Shown here: one piece after another, positions 54,366 to 62,876 of the stretch | How positions within the stretch are numbered: position 1 is the stretch's first letter | Layout: every line of letters starts with the position of its first letter | DNA from: Nocardioides zeae | GTDB lineage: Bacteria; Actinomycetota; Actinomycetes; Propionibacteriales; Nocardioidaceae | Length of the DNA: 64,000 nucleotides | Direction: 5' to 3' | Assembly (NCBI RefSeq): GCF_010686755.1 | Contig: NZ_JAAGXA010000001.1 | Coordinates: 62,001-126,000, forward strand | Notes under the pieces: generated by a model | Databases searched by the model: none | What the model was told of the DNA's origin: nothing | What the model saw: only the letters and a program-made list of their open reading frames with translations | Translations under genes and position numbers: made by a program

Positions 54366-55980
54366 AAGACATCGGCGGGTCCTTCGGGGCCCGCCGATTC
54401 GCTTTCCAGCTCCGCGACGGTGAGCTGGCGACTGGCCTCCAACGCGTCCGCGATGACCGTGCGCTCGGCGCTGGACGTCAGCTCGGCGTCAGGGGCGTCG
54501 GGCACCGCGTCGAGATAGATGTGCTCGAACCAGGCCTGGTTGTAGGCACATCGCCCACCGGGATCGAGATGCTCGTAGGCGTGGCCGGCGTCGCTGATCA
54601 GGTCGATGACCCGGTTGAGCGTGGCCTCAGTGTCGATCCCGGCAGATTCCAGGCTCCGCAGTTCGGCTTCGAGGTTGGCGAGCTGTCGTGCCAGGGTCGC
54701 CTGTTTCTCGCGGGCGATGTCGGCCGGGACGATGCCGTCCATGGCGTTCTCGGCCCACTTCTAGCGGTCGCGCTGGACCTTGTCGATGCGCTTGGCGAGC
54801 GCGCTGGTGTTGCGCTCAGAGTCTTCGCGCAGGCTGCGCAGGTGCTCGGTGAGGCGTTCACGGATGACCGGTAGGGCGTCGGTCTGCCAGCGGGCGTGCT
54901 CTGAGCGCCAGATCCGCTCGACCGCCGACTCGGCCTGCTCGGCCGGGAAGTGCGGAGCGTCGCACTGGGTCTTCTTGAGCTGACGGCCGACGCAGACGAA
55001 GTACTCGTAGGTGCCGCCGCGCCGTCCCTTGTTGGCGCTGTAGACGAGGCGGGAGCCGCAGCGGCCGCAGCGCAGGCTGCCAGCGAGGTAGTGGAGGTGC
55101 TTGCGCTCGCGGTTGCCGCCGCCTCGGTTGGCGGCGAGGCGGTCCTGGACGCGTTGGAAGGTCTCTTCCTCGATGAGCGGCGTGTGGGAGCCGGGGTACT
55201 CGACGCCTCGGAACGTGGTGTAGCCGAGGTAGTAGCGGTTGGTCAGCATCCGGTGAACGTGGCTGCGCTGCAGGTTCCGCTCGGCCTGCTTGGCGGTGGC
55301 ACGGATCGTCAAATCGCGCTCAACGAGCAGGTCGACCATCCGGTGCAGGGTCATGTCGGGGTCGGTCGCGTAGGTCTCGAACGCCCAGCGGACGTGCTCG
55401 GCACGGTCCTCGTCGATCTCGCCCGGCGAGCCTCGGCGCCGTTCACGATGGTGCGGACGTTCTGGTAGCCGATCGGGACGAGGCTCAGGGTGCCGCCGCT
55501 GCGGACCTTCTGCTCCATGCCCTTGACGACCTCTTGGGCGAGGTTCTGACTGTAGAAGTCGGCGACCGCGGAGAAGATGCCGTGGACCAGCTAGCCCTGC
55601 GGGGTCTCGTCGACGTTCTCAGTGACGGAGACCAGCCGGGCGCCGGCCTGCCGGATGGCCAGGTTGATCGCGACGTCGTCGGCTCGGCTGCGAACGAGAC
55701 GGTCGATCTTGTGCACGATGACCAGGTCGACGTGGTGCTCCGTGAGGTACTGGAGCATCTTCTGGAGCTGTGGCCGGTCGGCGGAGCGTCCCGACTCGCC
55801 GGCATCGACGAACTCCTCGACGATGTGGGCGCCGAGAGCGTCGGCCTTGAGGCGGGTGGCGTCGCGCTGCGCCGGAATGGAGAGTCCCTCGGCCAGTCCG
55901 CCACGGCTGGCCTGGTCCTTGGTGGAGACCCGGAGGTAGGACACCGCGATGGGTGCGGGGTCATGGGCGAGCAGGGACAT
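54366..55980 (-). pseudogene. Large serine recombinase, decayed by two amber stops and one frameshift
   Basis: From ATG 55980 (AGGAGG four bases upstream) the frame encodes a resolvase domain with catalytic Ser19 in YLRVSTKDQ and the DRLVRSRADD helix. Next come a recombinase domain with LTNRYYLGYTTFRGVEYPG, a zinc ribbon CGRCGSRLVY...C and a coiled coil. TAG occurs at 55593-55591 and 54763-54761, and a one-base deletion near 55425-55430 shifts the frame between VNGAEARR and GEIDEDRAEHVRW. Beyond the coiled coil the open frame reads through the antisense of tRNA-Ala (VELRGLEPLTLC), so the true C-terminus is unclear and the end at 54366 is approximate. Confidence 0.85.
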
Positions 55981-56325
55981 GCGACCTCCTGGGCGGCGCT
56001 GTAGGAATCGATCGAGAAAGCTCATGCGGCACGGTCTCCACCTGCCTGTATGTCGAGCTGGGTGCGCGGCAGCAACTGGTGCGCCAGTGATAGGTGTTGG
56101 AAGTCGTCTCGCAACCAGCGCGCCTTGCCAGGCGTCCCGAGCGTCGGTGTACCCAGCGAGCCGGACAGCGTCGGCCGCTCGAGTCGCAGGGTCTGGAATC
56201 TGACGGCAACGATTGACGGCAACGCACCCGATGACCATGCGCTTCATACGTGCCCACGCGGCACCCGCAACAGGGGTCGGGACATTGACAAAGGGGTCAA
56301 GAGATGGCCTGAAGAGCCTCGTGTC

Positions 56326-56353
56326 CCCAGTTCGAGTCTGGGAGGAGCCACCA
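56326..56353 (+). other. 3'-terminal tRNA fragment (attachment-site scar)
   Basis: CCCAG-TTCGAGT-CTGGG forms a T-arm and is followed by AGGAGCC, discriminator A and CCA (56326-56353). The upstream sequence forms no cloverleaf, so only the 3' end is present. Its acceptor strand differs from tRNA-Ala(GGC), so it would derive from another tRNA and marks a second integration or recombination event. The rest of 55981-56381 holds no gene that I can support. Confidence 0.65.
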
Positions 56354-56381
56354 TCAAGATCAGTCGCTTTGGGCTAGGCAT

Positions 56382-56714
56382 GTGAAGACCGATGGTGTCA
56401 GTCAGTCCAACATCAACGGCACCAAGCTCGGCGACATGCCGCTCCCGTTGCCACCGATAGAGGAGCAGCGCGCGATCGTCGCTCGAGTTGGGGCACTACT
56501 GACGGTCGCTGATGAGCTTGGCGAACGGATCGATCGCGCGAGCGCGGTACTTGAGCGGAATGCTCAAGCAGTGCTTGCCAAGGCGTTTCGGGGCGAGCTG
56601 TCGCCCGCCGCTGAGGCGCCTTGCCGAATCTGCAATTCTTTGTTGTGCGGCTATACGTGCCGTGATACGTTGCTCGACTTTGCCGAAGTAGAAGGGAGGG
56701 GATTCCAGTGGTAA
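56382..56714 (+). pseudogene. C-terminal fragment of a type I restriction specificity subunit (hsdS)
   Basis: The frame reads KTDGVSQSNINGTKLGDMPL, PLPPIEEQRAIVARVGALL and NAQAVLAKAFRGEL. This is the end of the second target-recognition domain and the C-terminal conserved helix of HsdS, without the preceding 300 residues. After FRGEL the sequence (PAAEAPCRICNSLLCG) no longer resembles HsdS and overlaps the upstream region of the next gene. GTG 56382 could start a short peptide, but this is most likely a deletion remnant beside the tRNA scar. Confidence 0.75.
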
Positions 56715-58000
56715 CCAAACGTTCCGCAGCGTCCGACGTGCGTACTCGGATGCGCGAAGTAGGCTTCGGTTTCGTCCAACTTCAGCCGCATATCGCGGGG
56801 AAGTCTGGAGCCCGTCCCGACGTTCTGGCTTGGGCCTCAGATCGAGATAGCCGCCTCGTTCCATGGGCTGCCGTTGAGGTCAAGTCCGGCAGGATCAAGA
56901 GCCCCGATCTTGCGCTGCCTGCGCTTGCTCGGAGCCGCGACTTGCTTGGTACCCGGGAGCACTACGTCGTGATCGACGGCCGTTGGTACCAAGCTGACCG
57001 AAGCGTGCGCTCACTTGAGCCGGTCGATGGCCCGACCTTTCCGCTGTACGGCTCTGGAGGCTCTCTCACGGACGAGGACTTGGCGACCAACCTCCTTGCG
57101 GCGCAGCTCTGGCAAGAGTCACGGTCCCGTCAAGCATCTGCGGGGGTCGACTACATCTGGCCGGACAACGTTCTCTATGAGCCTGCGCTCCCGGGCATCC
57201 AACTCAGTGACGACGAGTTCGTGCCGGTCGATCACGAGGTGCTCAGACGCGCTCGGCGTCGCGCGCTTGTCGAGTACATGCTGGGGGAGCGGTCGGGCGG
57301 CTTCTACGTATCGCAGCCCGTCATTGCTGAGGCTGTGGCGACTCTGGTTGGCGACCGCGTCGGTGGCACGGTGCTCGACCCGTTCTGCGGGACGGGGTCG
57401 TTCTTGTGGGCGGTAGTCGACCGTGCCAAGCAGCTCGATGTGCCGGTCGAGTTCGTCGGCTACGACGTTGACCAGAAGGTCGCCGAAGCAGCCGCGGCGA
57501 TTGGGCGGCAGGAGCCGCTGCTCACCACCATTGAGCACGCCAATGCCTACGACGTGGAGCTGCCTAGAGCACGGGTCGTCGTGACGGCTCCACCGCTGGG
57601 ACTTCGGCTGCAGGCGCCCCACGTGCTCCTTAATGGCAATTCAACCACCGATGGTGAGGCAGCTGCGGTCGACCTGTGCCTGCGGGCGCTGGAGCCCGGC
57701 GGACGTGCTGTCTTCCACCTCGGAACGGGGTTCACCTTCAAGCAGGCGCTTGACCGCTACCGGCAGTACCTTGCCGACGAGGTCCGTGTCGCCGTCCTGG
57801 TCGGGCTTCCGTCTGGCGCGTTCCCGGGAACGACAATGCGTTCTATCTTGCTCGTGATTGACCGCGCCGAGCCGGGCGAGACCTTCCTCGCTCAGCTTGG
57901 GGAGGATTGGGAAGCCCAAATCGACGTCGAAGGCGCTGCGCTCCTTGCCGCGCGAGAGCACTTGGATGGCGGCGGCCCGACGATCGTGGGGCACGCATGA
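56708..58000 (+). CDS. PD-(D/E)XK-like domain fused to an N6-adenine methylase domain with degenerate motif IV
   Basis: The start GTG 56708 follows GAAGGGAGGGG in this 430-residue protein. Residues 1-110 contain GARPDVLAW and then AAVEVKSG (about 56-61), the D..ExK pattern of restriction-type nucleases such as HsdR_N. From about 190 lies an HsdM-like fold with a YVSQPVIAEAV entry, SAM motif VLDPFCGTGSFLW (224-236) and VEFVGYDVD. Motif IV, normally NPPY/F, reads VTAPPLGL (about 291-298), so methyl transfer is doubtful. Its stop overlaps the HsdS-like gene by four bases. Confidence 0.8.
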   Translation: MVTKRSAASDVRTRMREVGFGFVQLQPHIAGKSGARPDVLAWASDRDSRLVPWAAVEVKSGRIKSPDLALPALARSRDLLGTREHYVVIDGRWYQADRSVRSLEPVDGPTFPLYGSGGSLTDEDLATNLLAAQLWQESRSRQASAGVDYIWPDNVLYEPALPGIQLSDDEFVPVDHEVLRRARRRALVEYMLGERSGGFYVSQPVIAEAVATLVGDRVGGTVLDPFCGTGSFLWAVVDRAKQLDVPVEFVGYDVDQKVAEAAAAIGRQEPLLTTIEHANAYDVELPRARVVVTAPPLGLRLQAPHVLLNGNSTTDGEAAAVDLCLRALEPGGRAVFHLGTGFTFKQALDRYRQYLADEVRVAVLVGLPSGAFPGTTMRSILLVIDRAEPGETFLAQLGEDWEAQIDVEGAALLAAREHLDGGGPTIVGHA

Positions 58001-59157
58001 TTGCCGTCGCCCGAGTCGATCTGCGTGGTCGGTCTACCTGGGACACGGGTCTCCTGACGGCGGAGACGTTCGAGTGGCCCATCGCCGCGCCCGAGGTTTC
58101 CTTAACAGATCTCGTCACCCTCGTTGGTGGTGGCTCCGTTGTCGCGCGGGGAACGCGCGTCATCACGCCTGCGAGCCTGGACCCGCAGAGCGGCGGCGTT
58201 CGACGCCGGAGTGAGCGCTACCAGGGCTCGGCGCTCCAGGTGGGCCGCGATCTGCAGCCAGGCGACGTACTGGTGGCCGGCAACCCCGATACGCCAGCCG
58301 TGCTCGTGACCAACCGATTGCAGGGCGCCGCCGTGTCGACCCGCTTCGCAGCGCTTCGTCCGGCCGCGGAGATCTCGCCCTACTGGCTGTGGGCGGTTCT
58401 AAGCAGCAGGTCTGGTCAGGAGATCCGACGCCACCTGTCGCTCGGCAGCCTGAACGTCGGGAACTCAAAGGCGCGAGTCCTGGACATCCGTATCCCGGTT
58501 CCGACTCTGGGGATTCAGTTCGAGCTTGAACCCGTCCTGCGTCGGATTGAAGCCGGTACTCACGTCGAAGAGGAGGAGGCGGTCACTACGTGGTGGCGCC
58601 GCGCCGACCTCCGCGGCCAAGAGTGGCGACTGCTGCTGGCCTCACCTCAGCCCGAGCGCCTCGACGACGGCGATCCGCTCGAGTCGCTCTCGGACGAGAT
58701 CGAGCGAGGCGGGTCTCGGGACGACGTCTCGACGGATGAGCTGATCGGTGCCTTCTATGTGACAGACATCGGCGTGCTGAGTGGCCGCCCGCCGAAGCGG
58801 TGGGCCCGCTCGCTAGGTAGCGGTGGCGTTCTGACCATCCGAGGAGACGTGCTCGTCGCGGCGGTCGGCAGCCGGGCGCACGCAGTGGTGGCCACCGAGT
58901 CATCCGTGCTCGATCGCAACGTCATCCGGGTCAGGTTGAAGAACCCGCAGCGAGCTGAGGCGCTTGCCTGCTATCTCAACGGTTCCGTTGGCTACGGCCT
59001 GCGCCAGATGCTCCTGCGTGGCTCGACAGTCCCGCACCTGTCTGTGCGGGACCTTGCGCGGATGCCAGTTCCGGCTGAGGCATTGGTCGACCACCACATC
59101 GACGCTCCCGTCACCTCGCTGGCGTTGCAGTTGGAGCAGACGCTGTGGCGGAGCTGA
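57997..59157 (+). CDS. HsdS-like specificity protein
   Basis: The 386-residue protein shows two half-site repeats typical of type I S subunits. LQPGDVLVAGNPDTPAVLV, then ISPYWLWAVLSSRSGQEIRRHLSLGS and IRIPVPTLGIQFEL make the first. GVLTIRGDVLVAAVGSRAHAVV, ALACYLNGSVGYGLRQMLLRGSTVPHLSVRDLARMPVP makes the second, cited here in its key parts: CYLNGSVGYGLRQML and LSVRDLARMPVP. The linking helices are shorter than in standard HsdS. ATG 57997 overlaps the methylase stop, so the two are presumably partners. Confidence 0.75.
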   Translation: MIAVARVDLRGRSTWDTGLLTAETFEWPIAAPEVSLTDLVTLVGGGSVVARGTRVITPASLDPQSGGVRRRSERYQGSALQVGRDLQPGDVLVAGNPDTPAVLVTNRLQGAAVSTRFAALRPAAEISPYWLWAVLSSRSGQEIRRHLSLGSLNVGNSKARVLDIRIPVPTLGIQFELEPVLRRIEAGTHVEEEEAVTTWWRRADLRGQEWRLLLASPQPERLDDGDPLESLSDEIERGGSRDDVSTDELIGAFYVTDIGVLSGRPPKRWARSLGSGGVLTIRGDVLVAAVGSRAHAVVATESSVLDRNVIRVRLKNPQRAEALACYLNGSVGYGLRQMLLRGSTVPHLSVRDLARMPVPAEALVDHHIDAPVTSLALQLEQTLWRS

Positions 59158-60071
59158 GCTGCAACCTCTCGCCCTTGGTCTATGCCGAGCTGTACCGGCG
59201 ACTGGCCACCACCTTTGCCCTGGAAGACTCGCTCACGTTTCGTCTGCAAGACATCCACTACGACTTGGGATGGCTCGAAGAAGCCGCCGATGCGTATCAG
59301 GCGAAGTGGGAGCACGACCTGCAGTACATCGACGCCGGTACCGTCGACGACTTCGCGGTCCAGCAGTCCGATCACTCGCTCCTGGCGACCTGGATTCTTG
59401 CGGGTCTGCGCAACACTGGGCACTGCTACGACCTGTCCTCGGGAGTAGCAGCCGGCGTCTTGGAGAAGGCGACTACGGCGATCCCTGGGCTTGCGGCTCC
59501 GCTTCCTGCGTCGCTGTCGCCAGTTATCTACGGGTGGACCCTCGGCCGGCTCATCGGGACGGACGATCTACCAGCAGCACCGGCAGTGCTGCCCGAGGAC
59601 GACAACGTACGGACGGCCTTCATCGGTCTGGTCGAGCACGTGCTGCTCCTCCAGGGGCTTCCCGAGCCGTGGCCCGAGATGATGTGCATGGCTGCGTACT
59701 GGCGCGGCTACGGCATCGCCGAGGGGATGCGTCCGGAGGAGACGAACGGCGGCTACGCACTCCGGCGACTCCGGGACGAGGCTCAGCCTTCGATGGAGCA
59801 GGGCCAGTACACCGTTCTGCACCGGCATTTCGAGCGGTTCAACCAGTATCGGCAGGCTGTCTCACACATCGCCGATGACGCTGGCCGACCACGGTTCGTT
59901 GACGTAGTGGAGACGATCCGCGACTGGCCAGACCTGAGGTCGACGGTGCACGGGCTCACGCAGTTTGTCTTTCAAGAGGTTGCTCGGACCTTGCCTGACG
60001 ATCCACCTCCGAAGGCGCTGCGTGGCGACCCTTGGGCACGCTTGATGACCGAACTGCAAACGGAGTGGTGA
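59145..60071 (+). CDS. Unknown protein coupled to the HsdS-like gene, with an RX4H (HEPN-like) motif
   Basis: The 308-residue, mainly helical protein starts at GTG 59145 inside the last 13 bases of the HsdS-like gene. I do not recognise a family. Near the C-terminus FNQYRQAVSHIADDAG contains R236-x4-H241, which resembles the RX4-6H catalytic motif of HEPN ribonucleases, although the usual polar residue after R is Gln here. Coupled translation suggests it works with the methylase-like and HsdS-like proteins, possibly as effector. Confidence 0.6.
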   Translation: MAELSCNLSPLVYAELYRRLATTFALEDSLTFRLQDIHYDLGWLEEAADAYQAKWEHDLQYIDAGTVDDFAVQQSDHSLLATWILAGLRNTGHCYDLSSGVAAGVLEKATTAIPGLAAPLPASLSPVIYGWTLGRLIGTDDLPAAPAVLPEDDNVRTAFIGLVEHVLLLQGLPEPWPEMMCMAAYWRGYGIAEGMRPEETNGGYALRRLRDEAQPSMEQGQYTVLHRHFERFNQYRQAVSHIADDAGRPRFVDVVETIRDWPDLRSTVHGLTQFVFQEVARTLPDDPPPKALRGDPWARLMTELQTEW

Positions 60072-60132
60072 GCCTCAACGGGGCTTGGTTTCGTTCCGCG
60101 GGACTGTCGGTGGCCGCAAGTACGGTCACAGG

Positions 60133-60711
60133 GTGTCCATCACCATCACCATCGCCACGACCAACGACGAGCGCGCGCAGGTTCAAGCTCTCTTCAGCGC
60201 CGTTTTCGTGGACATTGAGCCGAACGCCGTGCCGGTCGTCGAACACGACTACTTGTACGCACCGCTCATCGCGCAGGTTCGGAATGGGTCGGGCCGACTC
60301 ATCGCTGCGGCCATGACCTGCCGAACACAGATTGCTGCTGGCTCGGTCATGGCGCAGCGTGCCGGACTTCCGGATCGCTTCAACGTGCTGCCCGTCCTCG
60401 ACGCCCACAGCGAACTCGACCTGCTCGCGGTAGACGACGATTTCCGAGGACAGGGACTTGGCTCGAGCCTCCTTCGCTTCCTCGAGGACGAGCTTGCGAA
60501 GCGCAAGGTGCGGACGTGGTTCGGCAACGTCACGGTCAATCTCGAGGCCGCTCGTCTACGGACCTTCTATCAGTCCCACGGGTTCACCGTGCTTCCTGAC
60601 TTCGCGCCTCTTCCACCACTACTTGGGCGCAACTGGACGTTACCTGGCGCGGCTGCACCGCAGTTCTACTTCTACAAGCGCCCGAAGCCGTCCGGTTCGG
60701 CTGCCGCTTGA
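60133..60711 (+). CDS. GNAT-family N-acetyltransferase
   Basis: This 192-residue protein carries the acetyl-CoA-binding motif A as LDLLAVDDDFRGQGLGSSLLRFLEDELAKR (key part FRGQGLGSSLL), followed by NVTVNLEAARLRTFYQSHGF, a typical GNAT beta-bulge and helix. The substrate is unknown. The start is taken as GTG 60133 (VSITITIATTNDERAQV) rather than the upstream TTG 60085. It lies 61 bp after the RX4H gene. Confidence 0.8.
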   Translation: MSITITIATTNDERAQVQALFSAVFVDIEPNAVPVVEHDYLYAPLIAQVRNGSGRLIAAAMTCRTQIAAGSVMAQRAGLPDRFNVLPVLDAHSELDLLAVDDDFRGQGLGSSLLRFLEDELAKRKVRTWFGNVTVNLEAARLRTFYQSHGFTVLPDFAPLPPLLGRNWTLPGAAAPQFYFYKRPKPSGSAAA

Positions 60712-60785
60712 CCTGAATCGATCCGACAGGACGATAGACACGCGTCTCGCCAGTTCTGTCGGTCCCGAGTGGAAACATATGGGGC

Positions 60786-62750
60786 ATGACCACCGTCAAG
60801 GTTGTAGCCGGGCAGTCGATCCTGGAGGGCTACGTCCGCAAGCCCTCCGCCGGCCTTGCGGAGCTGATCTGGAACGCCTTCGACGAGGACGCCAAGCTCG
60901 TAACCGTGACCTGCGAGTACAACGACTTGCAGGGGCTGGAAGAGATCGTCGTCGCCGACAACGGCAACGGCATGAATCAGGAGCGCGCAGAGAAGGCCTT
61001 CTCCCGCGTGGGCGACAGCTGGAAACTCACGCCGGGCACGCGCAGCCCTAACGGCTCGCGGACCGTGCACGGGCGGTACGGGCGAGGTCGCTACGCGGCC
61101 TTCTCGCTCGGCAACCTCGTGCGCTGGGAGTCGACGGCTGAGCGTGTCGAGGGCGGATTGGGCACTGTCCGCGTCAGTGGTCGCAAGTCCTCTTTGGACA
61201 GTTTCGAGATCGAGGTGGGCGACGCTGTTGCCGATCAGACCGGCACCCAGGTGTCGATCGGGCAGGCATCACCAGAAGCAGTCAAGGCCTTCAATGATGC
61301 GCAGGAGCTCCGGAAGGCCATCTTGGGTGAGTTCGCCCTCCACCTCGACCGGTACAAGGACTTCAGCATCCGTTTCCTGGGCGTGGACATCGATCCGGCG
61401 TCCGTCGAGGAGGACCGCGCTGTCATTGCCCTCGCTGATCCCGATGGATGGCAGGGCGAGGCAACGCTGACGGTCATTGAGTGGAAGCTCCAGGACGTCA
61501 AGCGTTCGATGTTCCTGTGCGACCAGGACGACCGCGTCGTCGACGAGGTTGAGACTCGCATTCAGGCGCCGGGCGCGGAGTTCACTGCGTATCTGAAGTG
61601 GGACGGTTTCGCCGACAACGACCCGGTTGGACTTGAGGACGACACGGATACACCGCGCGGTCGGCTGATCGCTGCAGCACGCGAGGCGCTCAGGGAGTAC
61701 TTGGCCGAACGTCTCCGCGTTCGCGAGGCCGCAACGTTGCAGCGCTGGCACGAAGAAGGGGTCTGGCCCTACAAGGAGGAGCCGGCCACGGCGATCGAGG
61801 CAGCCACTCGGGACACGTTCAAGGTCGTGGCACTGGCGGCGTCCAGGACGGTTGACGAGACCAAATCCAGTCAGTCAAAGGCCCTGGCGCTGCGGCTCCT
61901 CAAGGAGACGTTCGAGAGCGACCCGGAGTCGCTGCTTCCGATTCTGACGGACGTCGCACGTCTTCCGAAGTCACGTATTGAGGAGCTCGCGGAGCTGCTC
62001 AAGCACACGACGCTCACCCAGCTCATCCAAGCCGGGCACGAGGTCGGCTCGCGGCTCGACTTCCTGAGTGGCCTGAACACCATCCTCTTCGATCGCCAGA
62101 TCAAGAGACGGCTGCTGGAGCGTCGCCAGCTGCACCGGATCCTTGCCCATGAGACGTGGATCTTCGGCGAGGAGTGGGGACTCACCGGTGACGACGAACG
62201 CCTCACGAAGGTGCTCAAGAAGTTCCTCGGCAAGCTCGGCAAGGACGTCGAGTTGGCGGACCTCAAGGAGGTCCGGCTGGAGGACGGCTCTGACGCCATC
62301 CCCGACTTGGTGCTCGGTCGCCAGCTGGAGACCAACGCCGACTCCTTCGAACAGCTCGTCGTCGAACTCAAGCGCCCGAAGCACCGCCTTGATGATGACG
62401 ACATCAGTCAGTTGCGCTCCTACGCCAGCGCGATCGTCAACGACGAGGCGTTTGCTCAGCCGAACGTGAAGTGGGAGTTCTGGCTGGTTGGCAACGAGAC
62501 GACTCGCACGGTCGACGAGCAGCGCAATCAGCAGCACCTGCCGTTCGGGGTCATCCAGGACACGCCCTACCGGATTGTGGTGAAGCAGTGGAGCGAGATC
62601 ATCTCTGCGGCCGAGCACCGGATGAAGTTCATTCAGAACTCACTGCAGTACGAGACAACCCACGACTCTGGCCTCGCGTCCCTTCGCAAGAAGTACGCGC
62701 GCTTCCTTCCAGAAGAAGCGCTGGCTGCCGCAGGCCCTGACGTCGCCTAA
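60786..62750 (+). CDS. GHKL (MORC/Hsp90-like) ATPase fused to a C-terminal Shedu-like PD-(D/E)XK nuclease domain
   Basis: The 654-residue protein opens with a GHKL ATPase: N-box ELIWNAFDEDA (about 26-36), G1 VADNGNGMN (57-65) and G2 GRYGRGRYAAFSLG (96-109). The middle part is helical. The C-terminal region reads HRILAHETWIFGEEWGL, then AIPDLVLGRQL (D about 505) and QLVVELKRPKHRLDDDDISQLRSYA (E528, K530), which matches the DUF4263/Shedu nuclease pattern. The architecture suggests an ATP-gated nuclease. It is separated by 74 bp from the GNAT gene. Confidence 0.78.
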   Translation: MTTVKVVAGQSILEGYVRKPSAGLAELIWNAFDEDAKLVTVTCEYNDLQGLEEIVVADNGNGMNQERAEKAFSRVGDSWKLTPGTRSPNGSRTVHGRYGRGRYAAFSLGNLVRWESTAERVEGGLGTVRVSGRKSSLDSFEIEVGDAVADQTGTQVSIGQASPEAVKAFNDAQELRKAILGEFALHLDRYKDFSIRFLGVDIDPASVEEDRAVIALADPDGWQGEATLTVIEWKLQDVKRSMFLCDQDDRVVDEVETRIQAPGAEFTAYLKWDGFADNDPVGLEDDTDTPRGRLIAAAREALREYLAERLRVREAATLQRWHEEGVWPYKEEPATAIEAATRDTFKVVALAASRTVDETKSSQSKALALRLLKETFESDPESLLPILTDVARLPKSRIEELAELLKHTTLTQLIQAGHEVGSRLDFLSGLNTILFDRQIKRRLLERRQLHRILAHETWIFGEEWGLTGDDERLTKVLKKFLGKLGKDVELADLKEVRLEDGSDAIPDLVLGRQLETNADSFEQLVVELKRPKHRLDDDDISQLRSYASAIVNDEAFAQPNVKWEFWLVGNETTRTVDEQRNQQHLPFGVIQDTPYRIVVKQWSEIISAAEHRMKFIQNSLQYETTHDSGLASLRKKYARFLPEEALAAAGPDVA

Positions 62751-62781
62751 GCGAGTAGGCGGCTGGAAGTTGCGCCGGTCG

Positions 62782-62862
62782 GTTGTTCCTGCGGTGTACC
62801 GAGGCCCTTGATGATGCGTATGGGTGTGGTGCACTCTTGCTTCGGTACACCGCAGGAACAAC
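62782..62862. promoter_or_regulatory. 21-bp perfect inverted repeat upstream of the P-loop gene
   Basis: The arms 62782-62802 (GTTGTTCCTGCGGTGTACCG plus A) and 62842-62862 are perfect complements around a 39-base spacer. The right arm ends 14 bp before ATG 62877. It may be an operator, an RNA stem that limits translation, or a recombination/transposon end. The spacer contains TTGATGATGCGTATGG, but no convincing promoter is seen. Confidence 0.75.
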
Positions 62863-62876
62863 GAGTCGAGGTCGTC

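Noticed and set aside
53483..54742. 419-codon minus-strand frame through tRNA-Ala into gpgP
   Set aside because: Only its first part is recombinase coiled coil; the rest is antisense to tRNA-Ala and gpgP.
54950..55468. 172-codon plus-strand frame opposite the recombinase
   Set aside because: Antisense to recognisable recombinase domains; Val/Ala/Leu-rich without any motif.
54366..55980. Programmed read-through of the two TAG codons in the recombinase
   Set aside because: A frameshift is also present and no recoding signals or suppressor tRNA are seen, so decay is the simpler explanation.
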